Assembly (NCBI RefSeq): GCF_024323335.1
Contig: NC_066585.1
Coordinates: forward strand, 181,802,294-181,866,293
Length of the DNA: 64,000 nucleotides
From: Lathyrus oleraceus
Taxonomy: Eukaryota > Streptophyta > Magnoliopsida > Fabales > Fabaceae
Direction: 5' to 3'
Part shown: positions 21,991 to 38,030 of the stretch, piece by piece
Position numbering within the stretch: position 1 is the first letter of the stretch
How the letters are laid out: each line of letters opens with the position of its first letter
Notes under the pieces: generated by a model
Told to the model about the DNA's origin: nothing
The model's database searches: none
Seen by the model: the letters and a program-made list of their open reading frames with translations, nothing else
Position numbers and translations under genes: made by a program

Positions 21991-23031
21991 GAATCAATTT
22001 TTTAATTATATTTTATATAATATATAGTGGGATTTAGTGGGGCCCATTTTCTTAGCCCGCTTTAATTATTTACAATCATTTTCTTGTACAACTAAATGTA
22101 TAAAGAATTGATATTCTTATTGATTTATTACAAATCATGCATAACATTAATTATCTTACGGCTGAATTATTTTAATACTCCACTGACCTAGCCAATAGAA
22201 AGGAGGCAGTGGACATAATTATTCATTTCAACCCCCAGCTATATTTTGGCAAATAAATAATTTAAATATGTTGAGTTATAATACTATATATGATGACGTG
22301 AGATTGGTAAAAAGTATAGTTGCATGCTTAACTTAATCATTTCAAACAAACAATGTAGATTTTCCATTACCAATCAAAAGACAATTCACTGTATATGATA
22401 ATTATACCTTGTTTTTTTTATAAATCCTTAATTCAGTTGAATGCAAGATTCAAACATTGCTCAAACATTTCTGAACTACCTGCAATTTTAACATATGTAT
22501 TAGACTTTGAAAAAAATTGTAAAAAAATGTGTTTCTATGTGTTTTCTATAATTAGTTTTGAAGGATTTCATAATAATTTTTTATGTAATTGTTTTTTTAA
22601 TTTCTAACACCATTAGGCATGCTGAAACCAAACATGACATGCAATAATCTATTTATAATTTAGTCGTATACACATATTTTATAAGATGACAACGTATTTT
22701 GTTATCAACCTAAAATACTTATTAACATTTGAAGATATGATACTCATATAAATTTTGTAGTTGAAAGAACACACAAAACACAATGTTCAACATAACAACA
22801 TAGGATTTTGAATAATTTCACACACATGAATTAAATACTCATTATCATCCTTTAAGCCATACATGAAATATAAATGTCAATTGTAATCCCACAAAATAAA
22901 CACTTCAAAAAAGTAAGAACACATCCTACAACCAAAACATATCATGTTCTTAACAACTTCATACTTAAACTCATTCTGGTGCTAAAAAGTTCATAAAATA
23001 TATTTCAATATCAAATTTCCGAAAATTCTAA
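21991..23031. other. AT-rich Helitron interior, no gene seen
   Basis: Only short lysine/phenylalanine-rich chance frames occur here. No Rep nuclease motif was recognised on either strand. Confidence 0.4.
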
Positions 23032-25470
23032 TTAAGAAGATGGTTCTATCTTTAATTTCTTGGATGGTTTGGTGCCTGATAATTGTGTAGCGCCAGACGC
23101 TTCAAAATCAACTTCTTCACCCTTGTCAGCAATTACAACATCCTTAGCCGGAGTCATTAGAATGATTGATTCTGGATCATTTTCACCAGATGCAGATAAT
23201 GTTTGCTTGCAATATAAAAAATTAATTGTCAGATATAAAATGAATTATAATAATACAATATTTATCATAGAAAATTATTATGTTAACAAATGAAGATACT
23301 TACTGCGAAAGTTTCCAAATTTTCTTTGTTACGGACCAACTTTGCATATTCAGTTTTAGACTGATTCTGCACATTGAAACATCGAATATTTATTATACTT
23401 GTTAAATGTTTAAATAATACATGAATTAAGTGAATATTATACGTCTTCTACTATGTAGTCATTTTCAATCTCTTTAACAAAGGCTTCATCATCACAAAGC
23501 TTCCAAACAGACGCTTGGGAAAACGTTGGCTGCACCTTAACTCTAAAAGCCATTTTCTTATTCAACAGCATTTCAAGCTCATCAGGATAAACCATTGGAT
23601 CATCTTCTCCATTCTAATGGAAAAATAAAATATCAACGATGAGTGATAATCTGAACTTTACAACTCGATAAACTATTAACATTTTAACTTATGTATAACA
23701 ATGTACCTCCACCATAGAGTTATGCATAAATTCAGCAGTCATTCCAAGTATAGCAGCACATTCAGAATCCCAGAATACAAATCGATATTTTGATTCACCA
23801 TTGCTAACATATATCCCAATCTTGTACCTATAGTATTTTAAACGAAGAAAATAATATGATTAATAACAAATCCATTACCAAATTTATTTGCAATTCATCT
23901 AGATTATATGTACCTTGGTATAGGCTGTTCGACTTTTTGCCCACATGAACATTCATAAGCTTTTTCAGGATTAGGTGCCTTCGAAGAACACCTTGTGCAG
24001 TCATAATAAAACCATCCATACTTTGAGACAGCAAATTTCAACGTGGTTGCTACAGTAACACATAAAGTTTCCTAAAAGCAAATCAAAAATGATATTAATT
24101 TCCAAAAATAAACAATATAATTGTAATAGTAAAGATAAATTCGGCTCTATAGTATTCAACTTACATGTTTGATTTTGCAGAACTGACTTAAGGACATACA
24201 TTTCGTATTATGAACAAACCTTTCTACTGGCGAATACTGAGAACCACCAGACCAATTAGAAAGAGATTTTGCAGATTGAGTAGGCTTCTCCTTCTGTTCA
24301 TTAGTAGGCAACCTATAGAAATAAGATTGTTTTTGAAATTAAAAATTATGTATAATAATCTGAATATAAATAAATAAATAAAATCCATACTTAGACATAA
24401 AATCTTGAATTTCAGGGATGTCTTCATTTATCAACAATTTGGAACCACTCCATGCATTTGACACTGTAAATTGTATAATTAATATAAAAATTATTGAACG
24501 TATAATGAAAAATACAAATCAGCTATGTATTTATAAAGTCTGATAGTGTAATACCTTGACCATCTTTTACCATTGCATGAGTGAGCAGAATTATAATAGC
24601 TCCATTGTTTTTAGGATCATTGTAGTAAGCCAAAAATTTTGATCCATAGATTTCCCATAAATTGCAATTTATGCAATTACCCCTATTTTGCCATATAAAT
24701 AAACAATATTATATGATGGGATTCAGTGATGCAAAATATATAAATTTATCAAACACATAAGTTATGAAAACAATTATCATTACTTCAAATCTTTTAGCAC
24801 AACAGAAACAACAACTTTCTTCCCCGGAGTGTTGGATTGGATATGGTTTATCTCACTAACAGCACCAATAATATCTACATTAAAGTAAGGTTCATTATTG
24901 AATGTGTTTGCAAATATATAAGTTATATAAGTTATAATAGAATTTAAATTACCTTCCAGTCTATCGGTTTTGCATTTGCCTTGGAGTATCTCACCAAAAT
25001 CTTTAAAGAAATATCCTTTAGGTGGAATATTTTGAAGTTCGATTGCCTTCATTGTGGTACCACCAAGAAACACAATTTTTTTGAATGATCACATACCTTC
25101 CACTGAAAATCATTGTTATAGACACTGCCATTGTTTATAATGCATGTCATATTCTCCTTAATGACCTCTTTCCATTTCAGTAAATGGTCATGACGAATAA
25201 GGACCTGAATCCGATCACCCTAACAAAATGAAAATAATCTTCTTTTTATATGTTATACAAAAAAGTATTTTGTTGTAATTACTAACTATCATACAAAAAT
25301 CTATACTTAAAAAAAGAAAAGCAATTTACCAAGGAATCCATAACAATCATCTTCAAATGTTCAATACCCTTATTATTCACAACACTCCAAACATCCATTA
25401 TTCGAACAGCAAGACGCCAAGTTTCTTTTGAGTCATTGATGTCTTTCACAGAATCAACCTTTCTACTCAT
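23032..25470 (-). pseudogene. Helitron-borne RPA70-like gene, two frameshifts
   Basis: This encodes a replication protein A large-subunit-like OB-fold protein, a usual Helitron companion gene that binds single-stranded DNA. Eleven minus-strand exons fit GT-AG: 25330-25470, 24953-25219, 24784-24874, 24555-24682, 24391-24463, 24165-24312, 23915-24071, 23707-23827, 23443-23613, 23304-23366 and 23032-23205. OB-fold text includes MDSLGDRIQVLIRHDHLLKW; FKDFGEILQGKCKTDRLEG precedes DIIGAVSEI. A zinc-binding segment reads YDCTRC, then YECSCG. The C-terminus is KKLKIEPSS. Two one-base losses are evident by phase: one near 25080 (exon 2), one near 23940 (exon 7, just after CSCG). All other exons remain open and splice sites are intact, so the decay is recent. 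An upstream in-frame Met exists at 25491. Confidence 0.8.
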
Positions 25471-25491
25471 TTTCACTGGAAAAAAATTCAA

Positions 25492-28317
<2,826 letters not shown>

Positions 28318-28374
<57 letters not shown>
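28318..28374. repeat. (TA)n microsatellite
   Basis: Continuation of the TA tract on the right side of the foldback MITE. Confidence 0.95.
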
Positions 28375-28377
<3 letters not shown>

Positions 28378-28584
28378 GAGAGATAAAGTCGTGTCCTTTA
28401 AAAATAAAAATATATAGTTGTTGGGGATCAAATTCACTACATGTTCAACGCTTTTTCCCTTGGTTATTCAAAAAATCAAGGGGTAAAGTGGAAACATTTC
28501 CTGTCATCCTTCGTTACCTCGCCGTAGTAATCGAGATATAATTCACTTCGCGTCTGAGGTGAAATTGAGTTATTTGTAGTAGTG
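28375..28584 (+). mobile_element. CACTA element 3' end
   Basis: The block ends TTTGTAGTAGTG at 28573-28584, the reverse complement of the CACTACTACAAA start seen at 13949. GAGGTGAAATTGAG precedes it as a subterminal word. The rest of the element has been lost or replaced by the TA tract. Confidence 0.6.
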
Positions 28585-28689
28585 TAAAATCAATTTTATC
28601 TGACGTATAGTTCAATTTTATAAATTGAATCTAAGGTTACTAAAAAAAATCTTGACTTTAGCCTACTAGTACATTTTAAAGAAAAAGAC

Positions 28690-29060
28690 ATTATTTGATA
28701 AAAATAGCGGTTGTAGCTTATAGCTAATGGTTGATGACTGATAGCTGATAAGCTAATTGAAGTGTTTTAAATATAAAATGACATAAAATGCATTTAATAC
28801 ATACTTATTATATTTTAAAATTAAAATAAATTGTAAAGGATAAAATATGATGTTTGTTAAAATAATAAGGATAAAAATGGAAGAAAATATGATAAGTTAT
28901 AAACTATAAACTAAAATTTTATTTGAAATAGCGTCTGAAAAATAAGCGATAAGTTAGTAAAATAAGCTATAAATTCATGATGAAAAATCCGTTATCAAAC
29001 ACATCTAAATTATCATACGAGTTTATAAGTTATATACTCAAAAATATGGCTTAATAAACA
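28690..29060. repeat. Low-complexity AAGCTRATAGCTGATA-type repeat
   Basis: Words such as TAGCTTATAGCTAATGG, CTGATAGCTGATAAGCTAAT and ATAAGCGATAAGTTAG recur here, ending near TCAAACACATC. It resembles a decayed MITE, but ends were not fixed. Confidence 0.35.
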
Positions 29061-29319
29061 AAGCCTAGATAAATATTCAACTTGTTTTTATTTATAGTTG
29101 TTATTGTGTTATTCGTAGGTGAAACACAATTTTCTTGGTAAAAAAAAGTAATATGTATATTTAATTATATTGTATAGGTTGAATATAACTAATTTAATTT
29201 TTTAATTTTAAATATTAATTCAAATATCTCTTAGTAAATAAAAATGGAATTTATTTAAAATATATTTTAAAAAATAAAATATATGGTCAAACAAGAGTAA
29301 AGAGACAAAATCATGAGAA

Positions 29320-29430
29320 AAAATTAAAAAGTTACAAGTAAATAGATTAAATAATGAGTGAAAAATTAAAGTTTAAATATAAAGAGATGAAATTGTGGAA
29401 AAAAAATTGAATGCAATATTTGTAAACAAT
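29320..29430 (+). repeat. Diverged third copy of the 17.6-kb tandem unit
   Basis: AAAGTTACAAGTAAATAGAT through TAAAGAGATGAAATTGTG and AATGCAATATTTGTAAACAA match the second half of the 450-bp unit at 17624-18523 in the same orientation. Similarity is lower than between the two tandem copies. Confidence 0.6.
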
Positions 29431-29589
29431 CTTAAAGTTAAAAAGAAAGGTAAAATAAAGTAAAACGGTTGTGCAATTTTATTTAAAAAAATTATTTTAA
29501 CAATTTTTTTATTAATAAATGATTTTAATTTTAATCATTAAAGATGAATAATTGTAATATTGTATGTTCGAAAATGCCAACATTATGAT

Positions 29590-31434
29590 TAGGGGTGGTA
29601 AAACGGGCTGGACCCGTCGGGCTGGTCCGTTTACCCGCCAAAAAAATGGCGGGTTGGATTGGGATTTTGGGTCGTCCTGCCCATTTAGTCTGTCCCGCCA
29701 ATGCAAAAAAATCTGCGGGTTGAAGACATAATGGGGCAGGTTAGGCTCTCTTGTCCGTGCATTTGAAAACCTTCATTGTTATGATGCAAATTATACAACT
29801 AATCTTTCAAAGGAATAGTTGACGAGACTTGAAAAAATGAGTAGGTTCTTGTTGTCATTTTATGAAATTACCACTTTGATGTCTGAAACAAGCTATCCCA
29901 CTTCCAATTTGTACTTCTTGCAAATTTGGAAAATTCGACGTCTTTTGATAGACAACCAAAAAGAGGTAGATGGAGTTATAAACAAAATGATTGAAAGCAT
30001 GATTTTAAAATTTGAGAAGTATTGGGATGAATATAGTGTTGTTCTTGCATTTGGGACTATCTTAGATCCAAGAATGAAGTTGGACTCATTGGGCTATTGT
30101 TATAAAGTGATTGATCCACTAAATTTGGAATTGAAGTTGGAAAACATAAGGCTGAAATTGTACAAGTTGTTTGCATAATATTATATTTCTTATTCCAATG
30201 CTTCGAGTACTCCTCATACTACCTCTTTAACTACGTCAACTGAGTCAAGCCTATTTGATGTAAGTTTTTTGTTCATGATTTACTAATTGGTTTCTTCAAA
30301 ATAATATGAAAGCATGATTTACTAATTGGTTTCATTTAACTTTATGTTATTTTTCAATGGTCAAAATTATAGGAAATTAGATTGGATAGACAACAATCTA
30401 GTACGGCTAAAAGAAATGGTCAAAGTCAACTTGACATGTATTTGTAAGAGTCGGTCTTGGATCTTGATTACACTGAACATTTAGATGTACTACAATGGTG
30501 GAAGAACACTAGACAAAAAATTTCTGAACTTTCAGTAATGGTTTGAGACTTGTTAAGCATTCTTATTACCAATGTTGCATCAGAATCTTCTTTTAATATT
30601 GATTCTAGAGTGCTTAACAAGTATAAAAATCAACTATTGTCTAAAAAATGTTGAAGCATTGCTTTGTTCTCGCAATTGGTTGCATGTCTTTGATGATGCT
30701 AATTATTTTTAGTATCAATATACTTATATAATTTTTTTTTTAAATATTGTTTAGTAACCATTGAATTTATTTCATTATTTTGTAATGTAGATGGAGAAGA
30801 TGATGATAATGAAGATGAAAAAGAGGGTTCAACTTGTTCTAAGAGTGCATCTAATATTCTTGACCTTGATGATTAAGATTTAAATTTTAAAATGCTTCAC
30901 TCTTGTTTTGTAAGGCAATGTTATTATGATTTTGATTGGTTGAACTTAAACTTTGATGTCATACTTAATACTTATTATCATTTTAGTTGGTTGAACTTAA
31001 ACTTTGGTTACTTGATGGTTAAAAGTTAATTGTTGTTTGATGATTGAACTTAATATTTATTTTGATTGATTGGAAGTTAATACTTATTTATGATTGTACT
31101 TCTATTTTAGGTGAATATTTATTGAAAGTTCTATTTTTAGTTTAAGGTTAATACTTGATGGTTTTAGTTATTTGCCATTTATGCTTTATAATTATTGGTT
31201 TGATACTTTCTTATTGAAATGTAAAAAAAAAATGATCTTTTAAATTTTTTTTTTAAAATAAAGAAAAATAACAAAAAAAAATAGGCGGGAAAACCCGCTG
31301 CCTGCCACCTTGGTGGTGCGGTTTAGATCTTTATGCCCATTTTAACTTGGTAGGCATGCCCACCCGCTCTTTTTTTGCCGGCCTTTGGACGGGACAAGGA
31401 TGGGCGAGACAGACGGACCGTTCTACCACCTCTA
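29590..31434 (+). mobile_element. hAT transposon with 8-bp target duplication
   Basis: The 1,845-bp element begins TAGGGGTGGTAAAACGGG and ends with the inverted counterpart (reverse complement TAGAGGTGGTAGAACGG). Both sides carry the exact 8-bp duplication ATTATGAT (29582-29589 and 31435-31442). The interior holds a decayed hAT transposase in plus orientation. GC-rich subterminal CCCGCC/GGCGGG words flank the gene. Boundaries are well supported. Confidence 0.9.
29819..30890 (+). pseudogene. hAT transposase remnant, BED-type family
   Basis: A 119-codon open part (29819-30178) reads MSRFLLSFYEITTLMSETSY, then GVINKMIESMILKFEKYWDE and FGTILDPRMKLDSLGYCY, the hAT RNase H-like/DUF4413 region of RICESLEEPER-type transposases. 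After a stop it continues SNASSTPHTTSL. At about 30470-30660 the dimerisation domain appears: LDVLQWWKNTRQKISELS, then [20 protein letters not shown] and [10 protein letters not shown]. Several stops (30178, 30446, 30545) and absence of the BED finger and catalytic N-terminal part make it inactive. Confidence 0.8.
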
Positions 31435-31457
31435 ATTATGATTGAATGTTTTTGCAA

Positions 31458-31461
<4 letters not shown>

Positions 31462-31530
<69 letters not shown>

Positions 31531-31556
31531 TAGATATATAGATAGATAGATAGATA
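31462..31556. repeat. (TA)n followed by (GATA)n
   Basis: About 34 TA units to 31528, then GATAGATATATAGATAGATA-type repeats, just outside the hAT element. Confidence 0.9.
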
Positions 31557-31558
31557 TG

Positions 31559-31710
31559 CACTGTCAGTAAAAAAATTTACACTGTCAATGCATCACAATC
31601 ATCCGTTTGTATTACTTTTCAAGTGATTAAAATAAAAGTCAAATATTTTAAATAAATCAATGATTGTGATTAACTGACAATGTAAAAAATCTTTACACTG
31701 TCAATGTATA
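31559..31710. mobile_element. MITE-like inverted repeat, CACTGTCA family
   Basis: CACTGTCAGTAAAAAAATTT and ACACTGTCAATGCATCACAA at the left face GATTGTGATTAACTGACAAT and TTTACACTGTCAATGTA at the right, forming an imperfect foldback of about 45-bp arms. TA-rich repeats flank both sides. Confidence 0.55.
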
Positions 31711-31718
31711 TCAATTAA

Positions 31719-31721
<3 letters not shown>

Positions 31722-31764
<43 letters not shown>
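31722..31764. repeat. (TA)n microsatellite
   Basis: About 21 TA units right of the CACTGTCA foldback. Confidence 0.9.
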
Positions 31765-31769
<5 letters not shown>

Positions 31770-32074
31770 CAATATATTTTAACTTTAGTTACAAATATTT
31801 AATACTACTAGATAGAATATCGCATTCAAATTCAAACTTGAGATCTCAATGATTGTAATTATACGTCAAAAGTTAATAAAAAAAGGAATGTGATATCAAT
31901 TGCAGTACTGGGGATCTTGCTTAATATATTAAGGAATACCACAAATAATATTTAAAATTTATAACAATTGATTTTTTTTTGGGATGTTTGTTTTAAAGAA
32001 AGATAACTTTATGTGTTCAAGTATTGCATAACTTCTACAATAATACACAAATCAGTAACTACTAAATAAATACT

Positions 32075-32255
32075 ATTCTCTCCATCTTAAAAGAAATACA
32101 AAATTATATCCTATAACTAATATTTATATTTTAGTTTTTCTTTTACAAAAAATAATTTATTAAAAGTGTTATTTAATCTCCTTTATTTATCATATTTTTC
32201 TTAATTTATCTAAAATATTAAATATGATACTTATTTTATTTTAAGACGTAGAGAA
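32075..32255. mobile_element. Decayed Stowaway-like MITE
   Basis: About 181 bp with ends TTCTCTCCATCTTAAAA and TTTTAAGACGTAGAGAA, inverted relative to each other, flanked by TA on both sides. The tips recall the CTCCCTCCGT consensus with substitutions. Confidence 0.5.
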
Positions 32256-33049
32256 TAAATTTTATATAACATTCATAATATAGACCAAAATTTATAATCA
32301 TCTTTTTTAAAAAAATTTAAATAGATATAACTTTGTAAAAAAAAATTATAGTTTAATAATCAAAAACACAAAATCAAATTAGTAGCACCAATATAAATAA
32401 CTATCTAAAATTATGACTAACATTAAAACGCTAAAATCAAATTAATCAATTTAGTCTAACACTAAAAACGAGAAAATTACAAATAAATTAAAAAATATTA
32501 GAACATGCATAATGATATAATTTGCATAATCAATTTAAAATGAAAACACAAAAAATATCCATAAGAAAATGAGAGAAAGAACCATTTGCAATATAACCCT
32601 TTTTTTTATTTAAATATAGTTGATTTAGATTATCTTACTCAAACTTATTTAAGTAATTTATAGTTAAGAAATATTTTATGAATAAATTTTATTAAAAAAA
32701 TTAATATAATTAAAAAGAATATTAAATTAAATTTATTATTACTTGATAAATTTATTGTTGAAGCTTTAGAAGGAAAACAATTCAAATCAATGTTAATAAT
32801 ATACTAAAACATAATAGTAAAAATAATACTTAGAGGTTTAAGGCAAATGTTATATATTAATTGTATCTGTTACTTTTGTGGGGTGCAGTGGCACCCTCAA
32901 GCACTTATGTTCCTCGCAACTAATTGATTGTACGATGAATTCATCTTGACGTTTGTGTTGTGTGACTCGTGTTATTGCTTTCATTATTTGTTTTTTCTCA
33001 AGTTACAAATGAGAATATACTTTTAAGTTTATTTAATAAATTGATGTAG
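32256..33049. other. AT-rich intergenic DNA
   Basis: No gene or bounded repeat seen. Confidence 0.45.
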
Positions 33050-33360
33050 CCATATATACATTAGTTATTTTACAATTTTTAAAAACTAAAATTTTAGTTA
33101 CAACAGTGATTGAAAGATATAGTCTTATCTCACGGGGAGAGGTAGAGAATAAGAGGCGCAGATAGAGATATGGAAGAGAGTGGATGATAATTTTAAATTA
33201 GTTTTAAATTATTTTAAAACTGAATTGAACAATTTTAAAAATTAATTGCCTTATTTATTAAAAATTAAAAACTGAATGAAATTAATGACGTGATTTTTTT
33301 AAGTTCAATTTTATCAATTACTTGTTTGGTCTGAAACCATTTACAAGAGTTTGAAGAAAG
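33050..33360 (+). repeat. Dispersed inverted repeat, left copy
   Basis: The reverse complement of this segment aligns by eye with 45800-46110. Shared words include CTTCAAACTCTTGTAAATGG, TTTCAGACSAAACAA, TGTTCAATTCAGTTT and CTACCTCTCC/CTTACCTCTCC. The copies are well diverged and in opposite orientation, about 12.5 kb apart. The family is not recognised. Confidence 0.6.
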
Positions 33361-35900
33361 GGTCTGTGTGGGTCAAGCATAATAGCTAGAACCGTGTTAT
33401 ATGGCATTACTTTTTGTTTGTTTGTTGTTTCAGTCTTGAACTTCACGTGGCAGGTGTAACTTGTGTTATATTCTGCAGATACTAGATACAAGTTTTGATT
33501 ATGAGTGAATGATATGTGATGTCATTTGATTCTGAATCTAGTGTACTCTGACGCTAAGATACGTGGTTTACAAGATAATCAAAATCTGGATTATGTACTC
33601 AACACTTCTAATTTTTGCTCATCCAAAGCTATTTTACTCTGAAGCTTCTGGTGTTGATATTCTCTAAAGCCTTACGCTCAAACAACTCTAAATTGTGTCA
33701 CCAGACTCTGAAGACCTGGTTTTGATGAACTTAATCAAGACTCGAAGATCAAGTTTCTGAAGATTTTCTCAACCACACTCTTACTCTTATCATATGCATG
33801 CTTTATCATCTATCTATCAGAAGCCTATGAATATTGAAGATAAGATCAAAAAAAATTACGTAGAAAAATAGCACACAGTACAAGATCAAATATTTCATCC
33901 ACTGTTCTTTGTTTTCTATTTGTTGTGTTGGATAGAAATCCCCCCCCCCCCCCCCCTTCTTGTATTTCTTATAACCTTCAAAAATTCCCTTATCTAATCT
34001 ATTAGGACAAGTATCTAATCGATTAGACTGTTATAAAAAGTCTTCTAATCAATTGAACAATTTCCTAGTTAACAAGTTAGACTCCAAAAACACTTTTGGT
34101 GATTTTGACTGAAAAAAAGAGGCTTACAAATATTTTTTTCTTTGTGCTTGATTTATCCATACTACTTAGAAAAACATCATTGTGTCTTTACAATACATTG
34201 ATCACTCAGAAAGACACAATCAGACGAGCTTTCGCACTTTATCTTTTTCATACTCTAAAGCTTCCAAGTAGCTTTACTAGATATACTAATCATATAAGCA
34301 CTTCAAGTTCCTTGAATCTTCTATGGGATATGACTTGAGATATATTCTAGTTAATCATCATCATTAGAGAGTAAGGATAACACCAACGATAAAAACCCTA
34401 ATCCTTTGGCTTAACTTCGAGGAATAACTTGTTCAATCACCTTGTGCATATTTGAATGCTTTAGATAGTTTTAGTTGCTTGACTTCAAGTGTTGTTATCA
34501 TCAAACCCAAGTCAAGTAGTGTCATCATCAAAACCAAATCATTGGCCTAAGCATGCTTCTCGAGTCTTGTTGTCCAAGAGCTTTATCATCTTGGATCACT
34601 TCTTGATTATACATGCAAGCACATTGTTTTACAAAAGGGAGGTCGGAAGGAGGATCAGGACAATAAGAAAAATTATAAGAGGCGAGATAACTTGCCAAAG
34701 TATTAAAGATCCCCCTCTAGGGAAAAAGGTCCCTAATGAAAACTATAGAGGCTCTTAACGGGTCTAAAGGAAAGAAAGACAATTGTTATGAAGATGAGAA
34801 TGACCAAAGAGGAAAGCATCAGTACATTGCATCCATCACGAGAGGATACTGTACACCCCAGAAATTATCTTGCCGACCGAGGTATCTATTTCCAATGTTG
34901 GTCGAGATGGTCATGTAGAAACCTACACCGGTATACATAGGTTGGCCCCTGATGTTGGATGATCGGATTCCTTAACAGTTAAGAGACAGACTAAGGGTCA
35001 GAAACCATTAGAGAATGATTAATAAATCGGTTACATATCACTAATGGTCATAAACGGTTACAAGTACTTATTAAGCCAGTTATAAATATTTAAATAAAGC
35101 AACAACCAGTAAGTAAATAAAATAAGAAATATGCTACGAAGCAGTAACCATGGAATTTATTTATTTTGTAGCAAATGTTACCACTGGTTAGAACATCTAG
35201 GATAAAAAAGACAAGCGACTACGAGTCCGACTCATCGCCAATGGTGATCGGGTTCCCTCCCACCACATCTGGGTTAAGACATATCATTTCTCGTGAAGTG
35301 CACATTATAGGATGTAAAAATTCCACTTGCTACAAGACATTTTAAAAGGAAACATGCAGAACCGGGAAACTATTGTCCCTCTACTTCACATATTATTTGT
35401 ATAACTGAAGTTCTTAAGAAGTGTTTCCATAAGGTCGTCCCCAGCCTTCTTCCGACCTTCCTAAGCCTCACTATAAAATAATTCCAACTCTTTTATCGTC
35501 TTACAGGAGGAGTCAAATGCATGCGCCAATTTAGAAAGAGCGGACTCGATTTTGGATAATGTCGTATGAACGGATGATATGGCTTCATCCTTCTTATTCA
35601 TCTTTACACAAGTGAATGAACCCTCCCTGCTAGTTAGTGAGGGTACCAACATGTATATTCATCAATTCTCATCTCTTTCAACATGCCACTTGCCTTTGTG
35701 AGCTCTTCTAAATACGGATCTCACTAAATAGTAAGAGCATTTATGCATTTCTAAAACACTTCTTTATCTTTTTGGAGATGTTCAGACAAAAATATATCTC
35801 CTCCCCCACAACACCAAATGATAAAATAGTTGACGCCTTGCATGTTTAATATGTTAGTTTTGCAAGTTCCTCCTAACGAACAACCTCGATCTTGCTCAAG
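33361..35900. other. LTR-retroelement-derived DNA, decayed
   Basis: 33361-34630 resembles copia LTR/UTR sequence: TCTGAAGCTTCTGG-type words, AATCGATTAG at about 34018, and a C17 tract. 34630-35760 resembles a different LTR element (ACGGTTACAAGTAC, GGTCGAGATGG). A short minus-strand coiled-coil frame (35461-35652; SVHTTLSKIESALSKLAHAF) shares its style with another minus-strand remnant at 39340-39860. No protease, RT or integrase was found. Confidence 0.4.
33940..33956. repeat. C17 homopolymer
   Basis: Seventeen consecutive C residues between TAGAAAT and TTCTTGTATTTC, in LTR-like sequence. Length may be affected by sequencing. Confidence 0.9.
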
Positions 35901-37498
<1,598 letters not shown>

Positions 37499-38030
37499 GC
37501 ATCTCCGAAATTTCTACAACTCAGAAGTTGTGTCAACGGAGGCAATGTAGGCATGGAAACTCAAACAATATTGAATTAATCATCATTTTCAGCTAACTAT
37601 CATGTTTTACACTATGCTATCAATCATATAAACTATCAATAATCCAATTTCCACTCATTTCCTAACTTATACATCAATTTCTACTCATTTCTTAACTTAT
37701 ACATCAATTTCTACTCATTTACACAAAAACTCAAACTTTTCAAAACATCACACAGCTTACAATTTTTCACTTTGCTTTAGTGTTGGATGATGTTGATTGA
37801 AGTTCCTTTGACATTGGTTTCTTGATATTTGACTTGTTGATGAGAACGAATTAAAGAGACTTTTGAGTGTTTTTTGAAAAATACGAGAAATGAGGGAGAG
37901 GAAGGATTCTGACACAATTTAAGCTATAAATTATTCTGGAGATGCATCTCCGACAGTATTCCGTAGATGCATCTCTAGAATATTTTAATGTTCACTTATG
38001 TTGGGTGCGTCTAGAGACGCATCTCCGAAA
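37499..38030. repeat. Cluster of GCATCTCCGAAA-type words
   Basis: GCATCTCCGAAATT (37499), the perfect palindrome GGAGATGCATCTCC (37938-37951), GTAGATGCATCTCTAG (37965) and GACGCATCTCCGAAATC (38017) share one core. A 33-bp tandem repeat (CAATTTCYACTCATTTCYTA followed by ACTTATACAT) occupies about 37648-37722 between them. Confidence 0.55.

Larger units (their letters stand above)
18754..25491 (-). mobile_element. Helitron with helicase and RPA-like genes
   Basis: The 3' end (CTAG at 18754-18757, hairpin 18763-18784) is on the minus strand, as are a Pif1-type helicase (19817-21521) and an RPA70-like gene (23032-25470). The 5' TC end is not recognised, so the right border is only the start of the last gene. 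No HUH/Rep domain was found between the two genes, so this copy lacks the nuclease needed for rolling-circle transposition. A PIF/Harbinger-like fragment sits between them. Confidence 0.65.

Noticed and set aside
22395..22607. Phe/Cys-rich 70-codon frame
   Set aside because: Chance frame in AT-rich Helitron DNA.
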